Positions 11,599 to 28,282 of a stretch of DNA of 64,000 nt are shown here, one piece after another. How positions within the stretch are numbered: position 1 is the stretch's first letter; the number at the start of each line of letters is the position of its first letter. The notes beneath the pieces were generated by a model. That model was given only the letters and a program-made list of their open reading frames with translations. It had not been told where the DNA came from and did no database searches. Source of the DNA: Arthrobacter sp. ZGTC412 (GTDB lineage Bacteria > Actinomycetota > Actinomycetes > Actinomycetales > Micrococcaceae); contig NZ_PJII01000002.1 of the NCBI RefSeq assembly GCF_002929215.1, positions 1 to 64,000 on the forward strand, given 5' to 3'. The position numbers and the translations under genes are program-made.

Positions 11599-12608
11599 TA
11601 GAACGTGCTCTCCCCAGTGCCTTCAACGGGAGAAAGGCCCTCGACGAATGCCAACCCGGACTGGTGCATCAGCCAGGCCATCAGGGCTTTCTGGGCATGC
11701 AGCCGGTTTTCGGCCTCGTCCCAAACGATGGACTGCGGCCCGTCGATCACGCCCGCCGAGATCTCGTAGCCGCGGTAGGCGGGAAGGCAGTGCAGCACGA
11801 CGGCGTCATCCGCCGCGTGTGCCATGGCCGCCTCGTCCACGGAGTACTCGCGGAACAGCTGCAGCCGGGCTTCCTTTTCGGCTTCCTGGCCCATGGATAC
11901 CCAGGTGTCTGTTGCCACAACGTCGGCACCTTTCAGTGCGGCCGCGGCGTCGCTGGTGATCAGCACCGAGCCGCCGGTCTCTGCGGCGCGCTCCTCAGCC
12001 GCGCCCACGATTTCCGCGACCGGGAGGTAGCCCTCGGGCCCGGCGATGCGGACGTGCATGCCCGCCGTTACGCCTGCAAGGAGGTAGGAGTTGGCCATGT
12101 TGTTGGCCGCGTCCCCGAGGTAGGCCATGGTGAGGCCCTTGAGGTCGCCCTTGTGCTCCTTCACGGCCAGCAGGTCGGCGAGCAGCTGGCACGGGTGGTA
12201 GTCGTCGCACAGCGCGTTGATGACCGGCACCTTGGAGTTTTCAGCCATCGCCACCAGGCCTGCGTGCGGACCCGTTCGCCACACGATGGTGGACACCATG
12301 CGCTCCAGGACCTTGGCGGTGTCCTCCACGGATTCCTTGTGGCCGATCTGGGCCTCACCCGGGTTGATGATGAGGGCGTTGCCGCCCATATCGGCGATGC
12401 CCGTGGCGAACGAGACCCGGGTCCGGGTGGAGGTCTTGTCGAAAATGACGGCCACGGTCTTGCGGCCGTTGCCGTCCGCGGCAAAGGGCTGGACGCTGTA
12501 GGGCGCGGCTTTCATGCGGACGGCAAGGTCCAGGACCTCGGCCTGCTCGGCAGGGCTGAGGTCCGTGTCCTTGAGGAAGTGCCGGGTAGTGCCGGTTACA
12601 AAAGTCAC
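11598..12608 (-). CDS. argF: Ornithine carbamoyltransferase
   Basis: Converts ornithine and carbamoyl phosphate to citrulline. The carbamoyl-phosphate site STRTRVSF and the ornithine-side HCLPAYRG motif (catalytic cysteine) are intact; LADLLAVKEHKG and MGQEAE also fit. It is 336 residues, a little longer than E. coli ArgF. The GTG start at 12608 overlaps the argD stop in GTGA. Confidence 0.97.
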   Translation of the reverse strand: MTFVTGTTRHFLKDTDLSPAEQAEVLDLAVRMKAAPYSVQPFAADGNGRKTVAVIFDKTSTRTRVSFATGIADMGGNALIINPGEAQIGHKESVEDTAKVLERMVSTIVWRTGPHAGLVAMAENSKVPVINALCDDYHPCQLLADLLAVKEHKGDLKGLTMAYLGDAANNMANSYLLAGVTAGMHVRIAGPEGYLPVAEIVGAAEERAAETGGSVLITSDAAAALKGADVVATDTWVSMGQEAEKEARLQLFREYSVDEAAMAHAADDAVVLHCLPAYRGYEISAGVIDGPQSIVWDEAENRLHAQKALMAWLMHQSGLAFVEGLSPVEGTGESTF

Positions 12609-13915
12609 TGGGCGTCCTTAGCTGATTGGAGGATTGCCGGGAAGGCGGCGAGGAAGGTGTCCGCCTGGGTGATGGTGAGCACCAGCGGCGGCGCCAGGCG
12701 GATGGTGCGGGGCCCGGGGCTGTTGACGATGAAGCCGGCCTCGAGGCCAGCCTGCACCACGGCCGGGGCGACGTCCGCCTCCAGGTCGAAGCCGATGAGC
12801 AAACCTTCGCCCCGGACTTCGGTGACGCCCGGGATGGCCGCCAGCGCGGAACGCAGGTGCTCCCCCACCTTTGCCACGTTCGCCAGGACATCCTGGCTTT
12901 CGATCGCGTGCAAGGTGGCGAGGGCAGCCGCCGTCGCAACGGGGTTGCCGCCGAACGTGGTGCCATGCTGGCCTGCGGTCAACAACGACGACGTCCCGCT
13001 GCCGAAGGTGATCAGGGCACCGATTGGGAAGCCGCCGCCCAGGCCCTTGGCCAGGGTGACAGCGTCCGGCACGATCCCTGCGTCCTCGCTGGCCAGCCAC
13101 TTGCCGGTGCGTCCGATGCCCGTCTGCACCTCGTCAAGGATCAGCAGCGCGCCAGCCTTGGTGGTCAGCGCCCGTGCAGCCCGAAGGTATCCGGGAGGGA
13201 GGGGACGGACGCCGGCCTCGCCCTGGATCGGCTCCAGGAAGACCGCTGCCACAGTCTCATCCAGGGCGGCGTCGAGGACATCGATGTCGCCGAACGGAAT
13301 GTGGACCACACCGCCGGGCAGGGGCTCGAACGGCGCACGGTAGGCCTCTTTGGCGGTGAGGGCCAGTGCGCCCATGGTCCGTCCGTGGAAGGCGCCTTCG
13401 AGGGCGATGATTTTGGTCCGCGGCGTGCCGGTAGAACCTGCGTTGCGGCGGGCCAGCTTGAAGGCAGCCTCGTTGGCCTCCGTTCCGGAATTGGTGAAAA
13501 ACACCTTGGAACCGGACGGCGCGTTGGTGAGGGCCAGGAGCTTTTCGGCCAGCGCGATCTGGGTGGGGCTGGTGAAGAAGTTGGAGACATGTCCGAGCGT
13601 GGCCAGCTGGCTGGAGATAACCGACGTGACGAACGGGTTGGCATGGCCCAGCGCGTTGACGGCGATGCCGCCCAGCAGGTCGAGGTACTCCTTGCCGTCG
13701 GCATCCCAGACCAGGCAGCCGGCTCCGCGCACCAGAACCCGCTGCGGGGTGCCGAACACGCCCATCAATGACGTGGAGTAACGGGCCAGCCATTCGGATT
13801 CACTGGTGTGGTCAACGAGCGCGCTTGCGGCGGCCTCCGCAGCGATAGGGGCCCCGCCCTGGCCCCCATCGCTACTGCGGCCTTCGGTGGGCTCGCTTAG
13901 TTCAGTGCGGGTCAT
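12605..13915 (-). CDS. argD: Acetylornithine aminotransferase
   Basis: A class III PLP transaminase that makes N-acetylornithine. The PLP lysine lies in [14 protein letters not shown], with [13 protein letters not shown] and the phosphate-binding [15 protein letters not shown] upstream. At 436 residues it carries about 30 extra N-terminal residues ([16 protein letters not shown]...) that look disordered. The true start could therefore be later, but the ATG at 13915 overlaps the argB stop (ATGA), which favours it. Confidence 0.96.
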   Translation of the reverse strand: MTRTELSEPTEGRSSDGGQGGAPIAAEAAASALVDHTSESEWLARYSTSLMGVFGTPQRVLVRGAGCLVWDADGKEYLDLLGGIAVNALGHANPFVTSVISSQLATLGHVSNFFTSPTQIALAEKLLALTNAPSGSKVFFTNSGTEANEAAFKLARRNAGSTGTPRTKIIALEGAFHGRTMGALALTAKEAYRAPFEPLPGGVVHIPFGDIDVLDAALDETVAAVFLEPIQGEAGVRPLPPGYLRAARALTTKAGALLILDEVQTGIGRTGKWLASEDAGIVPDAVTLAKGLGGGFPIGALITFGSGTSSLLTAGQHGTTFGGNPVATAAALATLHAIESQDVLANVAKVGEHLRSALAAIPGVTEVRGEGLLIGFDLEADVAPAVVQAGLEAGFIVNSPGPRTIRLAPPLVLTITQADTFLAAFPAILQSAKDAQ

Positions 13916-14868
13916 TGTGCTTCCACTTCCTCGTCCGGGACGACCTGGGTGCCGATGCCCGCCGTCGTGAATGTTTCCAGCAGCATGGAGTGCGCCAGGC
14001 GCCCGTCCACGATATGCGCGCGTTCAACCCCGCCGTCGATCGCTTTAAGGCAGGCTTCCATCTTGGGGATCATTCCGGACTCCAGGGAGGGCAGGAGCTC
14101 GCGCAGGTCCGATGCCTTCAGGGAGGAGATCAGCGAGGACTTGTCCGGCCAGTTGGCGTAGAGGCCTTCGACGTCGGTGAGGATCACCAGCTTGGACGCA
14201 CCGAGGGCCTCGGCGAGGGCTGCCGCTGCGGTGTCGGCGTTGACGTTGAGCACCTGCCCGGTGGTCTGGACCCGGCCGTCTGGAGGCAGCGCGTCGCCTT
14301 CGATTTCCGGGGCAACCGTGGAGATTACGGGGATGCGGCCGGCGGCGAGGATGTCCAGGATTCCTTCCGGGTTCACTCCCACCACTTCACCCACGAGGCC
14401 CAGGTCCACCTCTTCGCCGTCCACGACGGTGCCCGTGCGGACGGCCCGCAGCAGCCCGCCGTCTTCACCGGACAGGCCCACGGCGTAGGGGCCGTGGGAG
14501 TTGATCAGCCCCACGAGTTCGCGTCCCACCTGGCCGGTCAGAACCATGCGCACCACGTCCATGGCTTCCGGTGTGGTGACGCGCAGCCCGCCCTTGAACT
14601 CGGACTCGATGCCCAGCCGGGCCAGCATGGAGTTGATCTGCGGTCCGCCGCCGTGCACCACAACGGGATGGATTCCCACGTGGTGCAGGAAAACAATGTC
14701 TTCGGCAAAGGCACGGCGCAGTTCGTCGTTGACCATGGCATTGCCGCCGTATTTAATCACCATGGTGGTACCGGCAAAGCGCTGGATCCAGGGCAGCGCC
14801 TCAATGAGCGTGCCGGCTTTGCTTTGGGCATCAAGCATGGTGGTGTTCTCGCGGGTGCGGGTGTTCAT
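13912..14868 (-). CDS. argB: Acetylglutamate kinase
   Basis: Phosphorylates N-acetylglutamate, normally the arginine-feedback step. Family motifs are VIKYGGNAM at the start, [11 protein letters not shown] in the middle and [12 protein letters not shown] near the C-terminus. Length 318. The ATG at 14868 follows the argJ stop by 39 bases. An internal start ([11 protein letters not shown]) is possible. Confidence 0.97.
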   Translation of the reverse strand: MNTRTRENTTMLDAQSKAGTLIEALPWIQRFAGTTMVIKYGGNAMVNDELRRAFAEDIVFLHHVGIHPVVVHGGGPQINSMLARLGIESEFKGGLRVTTPEAMDVVRMVLTGQVGRELVGLINSHGPYAVGLSGEDGGLLRAVRTGTVVDGEEVDLGLVGEVVGVNPEGILDILAAGRIPVISTVAPEIEGDALPPDGRVQTTGQVLNVNADTAAAALAEALGASKLVILTDVEGLYANWPDKSSLISSLKASDLRELLPSLESGMIPKMEACLKAIDGGVERAHIVDGRLAHSMLLETFTTAGIGTQVVPDEEVEAQ

Positions 14869-14907
14869 AAGGCAGTATCTCCAGGGTTGCCGGGCTGCGG
14901 GGCGGGT

Positions 14908-18232
<3,325 letters not shown>

Positions 18233-18341
18233 GAGCAGTGCTGGGACCGGAGGGGCAGTGTAGGGAGCAAGTTGGGGAACGCGCGTTGAACTACCTCCGA
18301 ACAACGGGTGGACAGCCGGCAAACCTGGACACTTTCTGTTC

Positions 18342-21300
18342 ATGTTGTCCCGGCACACTGCATTGGTGACCGAGCAACAAAGCAGCAGCCTTGCAACCGA
18401 CGGCTTCCCCGGACCCGGGCCCCGTTACCAGCCGCAGTTGGCCGGGTCTGCCGCCACTCCCCCGGCAAGGACGCTGGTTGACGTCCTCAAGGACACGGCG
18501 GAACGCTACCCGGATGCTTCCGCCCTCGACGACGGCAGGGAGTCCCTGAGCTATGCCCAGTTACTGGCGGCCGTCCGCTCCGCCGGCCGGGAAATGCACC
18601 TTGCCGGGCTCGGCGCCGGCGACAAGATCGGCGTTCGCATCCCGTCCGGCACCAACAGGCTGTACATCTCCATCCTGGCCATCCTGCTCATCGGGGCCGC
18701 CTACGTTCCCGTTGACGCGGATGATCCCGAGGAGCGCGCAAGGCTGGTTTTCGGCGAAGCGAAGGTTGCCGCCGTCGTCACGGAAAGCGGAGTTACTCTC
18801 AATGGCAGCAGGCCCTCGCCTTTCCCCGCAGCCCGGACAGCGGAGGCTGATGACGACGCCTGGGTGATCTTCACCTCCGGCTCCACGGGAACCCCCAAGG
18901 GCGTTGCCGTGCAGCACCGTTCTGCGGCCGCCTTCGTGGATGCCGAAGCACGGATTTTCCTTCCGGCGGAGCCCATCGGAACGTCGGACCGGGTGCTGGC
19001 CGGACTGTCAGTTGCCTTTGACGCCTCCTGCGAGGAGATGTGGCTGGCCTGGCGGCACGGCGCCTGCCTGGTTCCCGCCCCGCGGGCCCTGGTACGTACC
19101 GGCATGGACCTGGGCCCCTGGCTTATCAGCCATGGCATCACTGTTGTGTCAACAGTCCCCACCCTGGCTGCCCTCTGGCCCACGGAAGCACTCGAGAACG
19201 TCCGGCTGCTGATTTTCGGCGGGGAGGCCTGCCCGCCGGAACTTGCTGAACGGCTTGCCGTTGACGGCAGGGAAGTCTGGAATACCTACGGGCCCACCGA
19301 GGCCACCGTCGTGGCTTGCGCTGCACCCCTGGGCGGGCCGGGTCCTGTGCGGATCGGGCTCCCCCTGGACGGCTGGGATCTGGCGGTAGTGGACGGGGAG
19401 GGCGTTCCGGTCCCGGAAGGAGCCATTGGCGAACTCATCATCGGTGGCGTAGGGCTGGCCCGCTACCTGGACGCGGCCAAGGATGCCGAAAAGTATGCGC
19501 CATTCCCGTCGCTCGGCTGGCAGCGCGCCTACCGCTCGGGCGACCTTGTCCGATACGAAGCCGAGGGACTCGTCTTTATGGGCCGCGCTGATGAGCAGGT
19601 GAAACTGGGCGGACGCCGCATCGAACTCGGCGAAGTGGATGCGGCACTGCAGGCGCTGCCCGGCATCGCCGGCGCTGCCGCCGCTGTGCGGACGACGGCG
19701 GCCGGGAACCAGATCCTGGTGGGGTACCTTGCGCCCGTCGGGGCTGCGCAGCCGGACCTGGCCGCTGCCCGGGAACTCCTTGCGGCCAGCCTTCCCGCGG
19801 CGCTGGTTCCGCTGCTGACTGTAGTCGATTCCTTGCCAACCAAGACCAGCGGCAAGGTGGACCGGCACGCCCTGCCTTGGCCGCTTGCCGGTTCCGGCGC
19901 CGATGACGCAGACAGTGCCCCGCTGAACCTTCCCGACGACGCCCGGTGGATCGTTGAGCAGTGGGGCGCTGTCCTCGGCATCAAGGCAACCAGTCTCGAC
20001 GCCGACTTTTTCGCCGCCGGCGGTGGATCACTTGCGGCAGCCCAACTCGTTTCTGCGCTCCGGGTCCGGTACCCCACCATTACCGTGGCGGACATCTACG
20101 CCACGCCGCGGGTAGGGGCCCTCATCGATGTGGCACGCCAGTCGGTGCCGGAGGGAACGGTGGCCGGTCCCGTCGAGGCGCGCGTCGTCCGGCCTACCGC
20201 CCGCAAGTCCCAGGTCTTCCAAACACTGATGGGCGTGCCGCTGCACATTCTCGTGGGTATGCGGTGGCTGACGTACCTGATGGCAGGCAATAACCTGCTT
20301 GGCGGGCTGGCCGGCTTCACCGGCGCGGTAACAGTGTCCTGGTGGTGGGTGGGTGCGTCCTGGCTGGTGTTCGTCAGCCCTGCCGGGCGCATGGGCCTGT
20401 CGGTGGCAGCGGCCCGTCTCCTGCTCCGGAAGGTTAAGCCGGGGACCTACCCCAGGTCCGGGAAAGTCCATCTGCGGCTGTGGCTTGCTGAGCAGATCCA
20501 GGACCTGGCCGGGGCGGTAAGTCTGGCCAGCGCACCTTGGGTTCCGTACTACGCGCGGGCCCTAGGCGCGACGATCGGCAGTAACGTGCACCTGCACTCG
20601 CTGCCGCCGGTAACCGGCTTCCTATCTCTGGGCGCCGGAGCAAACGTGGAGCCCGAGGTGGACCTTTCGGGCTGGTGGATCGACGGTGACAACGTGCACA
20701 TTGGAGCCATCCGCATCGGCGCAGGCGCCACGGTGGGTGCCCGAAGCACCCTGATGCCCGGCGCCAGCATCGGGGCCGGCGGGCAGGTGGAGCCGGGTTC
20801 GGCAGTCCTGGGCAAGGTCAAGGCAGGCCAGGTTGTGGCCGGCTCCCCTGCAGAACGCCGGGGCAAAGCGAAACAGAACTGGCCGGCACAGCCTGCCACC
20901 AGCTCGTTACTGGCCAGGCTCTGGTTTTCGGCTTTCGCTGCCGCCAGCACCGTGCTGGCCATGATTCCCTACCTTTCCGCAGGAGCTGCCTGCCTGGTGG
21001 TTTTCCTGTTCATCAGGGGCCACAGTTCGCTGTCGGAGGCCTGGCTTCCCCTGCTGGTTTCCCTGCCTCTTGCTGCCTTCGTCTGGTTCGCCGCCAACCT
21101 GCTCCTGATCCTCGGCACCACGCGCCTGCTGGGGCTGGGCCTGCACGAAGGCTACTACCGTGTCCGTAGCCGGATCGGCTGGCAGGTCTGGGCTACGGAA
21201 CGCGTTCTCGACCTGGCCCGGGACCTGCTGTTCCCCATTTATGCCAGCCTCTTCACCCCTGTCTGGCTCCGCCTGCTGGGAGCAAAGGTGGGCAAAAACG

Positions 21301-22322
21301 TGGAGGCCTCCACCGTGCTGTTGCTTCCCAAGATGACCACAGTGGGCGAGGGCGCATTCCTGGCTGATGACACAATGGTGGCCTCCTACGAGCTCGGCGG
21401 CGGATGGCTGCGGATCGCGCCGGCCAAGATCGGCAAGCGATCATTCCTCGGCAACTCGGGAATGACCGGAGCGGGCCGCAATGTTCCGAAGAATTCTCTG
21501 GTGGCCGTGCTCTCGGCAACGCCGTCGAAGGCCAAGTCCGGAACGTCGTGGCTGGGAAGCCCTCCCGTCCGATTGCGCCGCACCGCCATCGCGTCAGACA
21601 ACTCGCTCACCTACCAGCCGCCACGCAGGCTGAAAATCGCCCGGGCGCTGTGGGAAGCCTGCCGGTTCATTCCTGTGGTGTTGACGGTGGGACTGGCCGC
21701 GGGCGTCCTGCTGGCCTTCGATTGGCTGGCCTCAGCCAACGGTTATGCCATAGCTGCGTTGCTTGGCGGTTTGGTGATGCTCCTGGCAGGGGCAGTGGCA
21801 GCCGGGAGCGCCGTGGCCGCCAAATGGCTGCTCATTGGCCGGATCAAGGCCGGGGAACACCCCCTATGGAGTTCATTTATCTGGCGCAATGAAGTGGTGG
21901 ATACGTTTATCGAGATGATCAGCGCACCCTGGTTCGCCCGCGCCGCCACCGGGACGCCTGCCCTTGTCTGGTGGCTGCGCGCCCTCGGCGCCAAGATCGG
22001 TTCCGGGACGTGGTGCGAGAGCTACTGGCTGCCGGAGGCTGATCTCGTTTCCCTGGGTTCGAACTCCACTGTCAACAGGGGTTGCGTGGTGCAGACCCAC
22101 CTGTTCCACGACCGCATCATGAGCATTGGCCCTGTTACGCTCGAGGATGGCGCAACGATGGGACCACATGGTGTCATCCTCCCGCAGGCACGGATCGGCC
22201 ACGGCGGAACAGTTGGCCCCGCGTCGCTGGTGATGCGCGGGGAAACAGTACCGGCTGGAACCTACTGGATGGGCAACCCCGTCAGCCCGTGGGCCGGGCC
22301 GGCCCTGCCGCGGGGGAAATAA
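18342..22322 (+). CDS. Pls/PosA-type membrane nonribosomal peptide synthetase (poly-amino-acid synthetase)
   Basis: This 1326-residue protein has the length and layout of the epsilon-poly-lysine synthetase Pls. The adenylation domain (about 40-510) has all core motifs: LSYAQL (69), FTSGSTGTPKG (177), FDAS (226), NTYGPTE (314), RSGDL, GRADEQVKLGGRRIELGE and the catalytic K505 in SGKVDR. A thiolation domain follows, with its phosphopantetheine serine S563 in GGGSLAAAQL. Then come three repeats of a hydrophobic pair (about 636-690, 860-926, 1109-1160) and a hexapeptide left-handed-helix domain, each opening with a LGA(T/K)(I/V)G motif (about 739, 978, 1214). These are the tandem condensation-like domains of Pls. 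There is no thioesterase. The pocket residues resemble a lysine code. No clear ribosome site is visible at ATG 18342; an in-frame GTG at 18366 is an alternative. Confidence 0.9.
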   Translation: MLSRHTALVTEQQSSSLATDGFPGPGPRYQPQLAGSAATPPARTLVDVLKDTAERYPDASALDDGRESLSYAQLLAAVRSAGREMHLAGLGAGDKIGVRIPSGTNRLYISILAILLIGAAYVPVDADDPEERARLVFGEAKVAAVVTESGVTLNGSRPSPFPAARTAEADDDAWVIFTSGSTGTPKGVAVQHRSAAAFVDAEARIFLPAEPIGTSDRVLAGLSVAFDASCEEMWLAWRHGACLVPAPRALVRTGMDLGPWLISHGITVVSTVPTLAALWPTEALENVRLLIFGGEACPPELAERLAVDGREVWNTYGPTEATVVACAAPLGGPGPVRIGLPLDGWDLAVVDGEGVPVPEGAIGELIIGGVGLARYLDAAKDAEKYAPFPSLGWQRAYRSGDLVRYEAEGLVFMGRADEQVKLGGRRIELGEVDAALQALPGIAGAAAAVRTTAAGNQILVGYLAPVGAAQPDLAAARELLAASLPAALVPLLTVVDSLPTKTSGKVDRHALPWPLAGSGADDADSAPLNLPDDARWIVEQWGAVLGIKATSLDADFFAAGGGSLAAAQLVSALRVRYPTITVADIYATPRVGALIDVARQSVPEGTVAGPVEARVVRPTARKSQVFQTLMGVPLHILVGMRWLTYLMAGNNLLGGLAGFTGAVTVSWWWVGASWLVFVSPAGRMGLSVAAARLLLRKVKPGTYPRSGKVHLRLWLAEQIQDLAGAVSLASAPWVPYYARALGATIGSNVHLHSLPPVTGFLSLGAGANVEPEVDLSGWWIDGDNVHIGAIRIGAGATVGARSTLMPGASIGAGGQVEPGSAVLGKVKAGQVVAGSPAERRGKAKQNWPAQPATSSLLARLWFSAFAAASTVLAMIPYLSAGAACLVVFLFIRGHSSLSEAWLPLLVSLPLAAFVWFAANLLLILGTTRLLGLGLHEGYYRVRSRIGWQVWATERVLDLARDLLFPIYASLFTPVWLRLLGAKVGKNVEASTVLLLPKMTTVGEGAFLADDTMVASYELGGGWLRIAPAKIGKRSFLGNSGMTGAGRNVPKNSLVAVLSATPSKAKSGTSWLGSPPVRLRRTAIASDNSLTYQPPRRLKIARALWEACRFIPVVLTVGLAAGVLLAFDWLASANGYAIAALLGGLVMLLAGAVAAGSAVAAKWLLIGRIKAGEHPLWSSFIWRNEVVDTFIEMISAPWFARAATGTPALVWWLRALGAKIGSGTWCESYWLPEADLVSLGSNSTVNRGCVVQTHLFHDRIMSIGPVTLEDGATMGPHGVILPQARIGHGGTVGPASLVMRGETVPAGTYWMGNPVSPWAGPALPRGK

Positions 22323-22394
22323 ATCGCCCGGGCAACACCTGAAGCAAACCCACCGCCGTCCGTCAACAGTAGTTAGTAAAAGGCCCTTCCCCTT

Positions 22395-23753
22395 ATGAGT
22401 TCGCCAGAATCAGTCCGCGGAACCTCCACCCGCGAGCCCGGACCCGACCTGCGGTCCGACCCCTATGTGGCCCACCACGGCACTGACGCCTACAGCGTGT
22501 CCCGCTACGAGCTGGAGCTGGATTACAAGCTGGCGAGCAACAGGCTGAACGGCAGGGCGCTGCTCCACGCGGTGGCCAACCGCGCTGCTTCGGCTGTTGT
22601 GCTTGATTTGGTGGGGCTTCGGGCAGTCAAAGTGCAGTTCAACGGCCGCCGGGTGCGCCGCTTTTCGCAGCGGGCCGAACAACTGGTGGTGCATCTGGAA
22701 ACAGCCCTCGTTCCCGGCGAGGGTTTCATCGTGGACGTCCGTTACGAGGGCAATCCCGTTCCCCGCCGCGGCCTGTGGGGCGAGGTGGGGTGGGAAGAAC
22801 TGACCGACGGCGTGCTGGTGGCCGGACAACCCAACGGCGCGCCCTCCTGGTTCCCCTGCAATGACCACCCCCGGGACAAGGCTGCCTACCGCATCTCCGT
22901 CACCACGGACGCTGGCTACCGCGCCGTTTGCAACGGTGTGCTGGCCGGCCACACGCGCGGGTCCAGCAGGGAGACCTGGACCTACGAGCAGCACGAGCCG
23001 ATGGCCACGTATCTGGCCACGGTACAGATCGGCAGGTATGACGTCCTGGTCCTCGACGACGGTTCTGCCGGCAGCGTGGTGCAGACCGTCGCCGTGCCCC
23101 CGGCGCTGGCTGATGCGGCGGCGGCCGGGCTGAGCCGACAGCGTGACATGATGGCGGCTTTCGTCCGGCGCTTCGGCCCCTACCCCTTCCCGGGTTACAC
23201 GGTGGTGGTGACCGATGACGTCCTGGAGATCCCGCTGGAGGCCCAATCGCTGTCGATTCTGGGCCGGAACCACCTCAGCCCGGACTGGGAATCCCAGCGG
23301 CTTATCGCCCATGAGCTCTCGCACCAGTGGTTCGGCAACTCCCTGACCGTCGCTGCCTGGCACGATATCTGGCTTCACGAGGGTTTCGCCTGCTACGCGG
23401 AATGGGTCTGGTCCGAGGAGGCCGGTGTTTTAACAGCCCACCAGCGGGCGGCGTCGGCCTGGCGGGGGTTGTCCGTTGCGGAACAGGACCTGCTGATTGG
23501 AGATCCCGGACCGGCAATGATGTTTGACGACCGTGTCTATAAGCGCGGCGCGCTGGCACTGCATGCACTCCGCCGGCATTGCGGGGATCTTGCCTTCTTC
23601 ACGCTGCTGCAGGAATGGACCAGGACCCACCGTCACGGATCTGTCTCAACGGCAGACTTCGTGCTGGTGGCGAACCGCGTGGCGGGCATCGACGCCGAAG
23701 CGGTGCTCCACCCTTGGCTCTTTGAATTGGCGCTTCCGCCGTTGCCTGCCTAG
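22395..23753 (+). CDS. M1-family zinc metallopeptidase next to the Pls-type synthetase
   Basis: A 452-residue aminopeptidase-like protein covering the N-terminal beta domain and the catalytic domain. Zinc ligands are H306 and H310 in HELSHQWFGN and E329 in LHEGFACYAEW, the exact HExxH-x18-E pattern. The classical GAMEN substrate motif is replaced by PLEAQS. No signal peptide is seen, so it appears cytoplasmic. It starts 72 bases after the synthetase in the same direction and is probably cotranscribed. Aminopeptidases of this class are plausible trimming or degrading enzymes for the polymer, but the substrate is inferred from context only. Confidence 0.85.
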   Translation: MSSPESVRGTSTREPGPDLRSDPYVAHHGTDAYSVSRYELELDYKLASNRLNGRALLHAVANRAASAVVLDLVGLRAVKVQFNGRRVRRFSQRAEQLVVHLETALVPGEGFIVDVRYEGNPVPRRGLWGEVGWEELTDGVLVAGQPNGAPSWFPCNDHPRDKAAYRISVTTDAGYRAVCNGVLAGHTRGSSRETWTYEQHEPMATYLATVQIGRYDVLVLDDGSAGSVVQTVAVPPALADAAAAGLSRQRDMMAAFVRRFGPYPFPGYTVVVTDDVLEIPLEAQSLSILGRNHLSPDWESQRLIAHELSHQWFGNSLTVAAWHDIWLHEGFACYAEWVWSEEAGVLTAHQRAASAWRGLSVAEQDLLIGDPGPAMMFDDRVYKRGALALHALRRHCGDLAFFTLLQEWTRTHRHGSVSTADFVLVANRVAGIDAEAVLHPWLFELALPPLPA

Positions 23754-23768
23754 CCGAACCTGGCCCGG

Positions 23769-24446
23769 CTAACCCAGCTGGCCGAGCGCTACGGCAGCAA
23801 CCAACGACGCCGGCAGTCCCGTTGCGGCAGGCGTCAGGTCCGTCAGCCCCGGCTTGTCCAGGACGGCCACTTCCCGGGGGTCCGTCCGGAGTCCATCGCC
23901 GGTCATTTTGAGCCAGGCCTCTTTTCGGGTCCACAGCCGGGCCCGTTGGCGGCGAAGAGCTGTTCCTTCGAGTCCGGCAACGGCGCGCTTTTCCGCCTCC
24001 GCCAGGGCCACGGCGTCAAAGCCATCAAAGCCAAGCCGTTCGGGATCTTCGACGTCGACACCCAGCTGCTCCCCTGCCACCGGCGCCGTGAGGCCCGCCA
24101 GCAGAACCCAATTTCCAGCCCTGGCCATGCTCAGGAGCAGGGGCAGCGGCTGGCAGTGGTGCGTGAAGCCCGGGCGGCCATGGGACAGGTCAGGTCCGGA
24201 ACCGCACTGCGGGCAGGAGTATGCCGCCCGCAGCTGTGCGGCCGGGATGCCGAGGAGTTGGGCGGCGAAGCGGCGCAGTGCTGCTCTTCCCGCCAGGAAG
24301 CGTGCGCTGGCGTCGGGCTGCATCGCTGCTGCCCGGAGTGACTCTGCCGGCATGGGAACCAGCCCGCAGGCGGGACCAGGGCCCGCCTGCGGGCAGGGAA
24401 CATCGGCAGAGATATCCACTGCCCGCAGGACCAGCCTTGAGTCCAT
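23769..24446 (-). CDS. 4'-phosphopantetheinyl transferase (Sfp type)
   Basis: Transfers phosphopantetheine from CoA to a carrier-protein serine. The magnesium-binding GVDVED motif and the WTRKEAWLKMTGDGL motif are intact, and FLAGRAALRRFAAQLLG matches the N-terminal Sfp segment. The usual NLSHS stretch is degenerate (LLLSMARAGNWVL). I start it at ATG 24446 (MDSRLVLRAVD), 225 residues, since the longer frame overlaps pheT. It is convergent with the metallopeptidase gene, 15 bases apart. Its most obvious partner is S563 of the neighbouring synthetase. Confidence 0.88.
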   Translation of the reverse strand: MDSRLVLRAVDISADVPCPQAGPGPACGLVPMPAESLRAAAMQPDASARFLAGRAALRRFAAQLLGIPAAQLRAAYSCPQCGSGPDLSHGRPGFTHHCQPLPLLLSMARAGNWVLLAGLTAPVAGEQLGVDVEDPERLGFDGFDAVALAEAEKRAVAGLEGTALRRQRARLWTRKEAWLKMTGDGLRTDPREVAVLDKPGLTDLTPAATGLPASLVAAVALGQLG

Positions 24447-24465
24447 GGGACCGCGTGCTTCAGGC

Positions 24466-27009
<2,544 letters not shown>

Positions 27010-27011
27010 TG

Positions 27012-28073
<1,062 letters not shown>

Positions 28074-28282
28074 CTACTGTTCTTAGCTACGAGTCGTGGC
28101 TGCCGGTGAACAGGGCAGCCTGCACGGTTTCCCGGCGGCGCGTCCGTCACTGGCAGGTCATGGATGAATGCCCTAAATTTTCGTGCAAATATCAGTTCAT
28201 TCAATGACCAGGTCAGGGCATACCGGAAAATCCGGCGGCCACTGCCCTCCAGTCTAATTGAACCCCCGGCTACCATGTCCTC

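Noticed and set aside
28074-28282. Possible T-box or leader-peptide attenuator before pheS
   Set aside because: I found no T-box sequence, no specifier hairpin and no Phe-rich short frame; the 68-residue frame there is ordinary.
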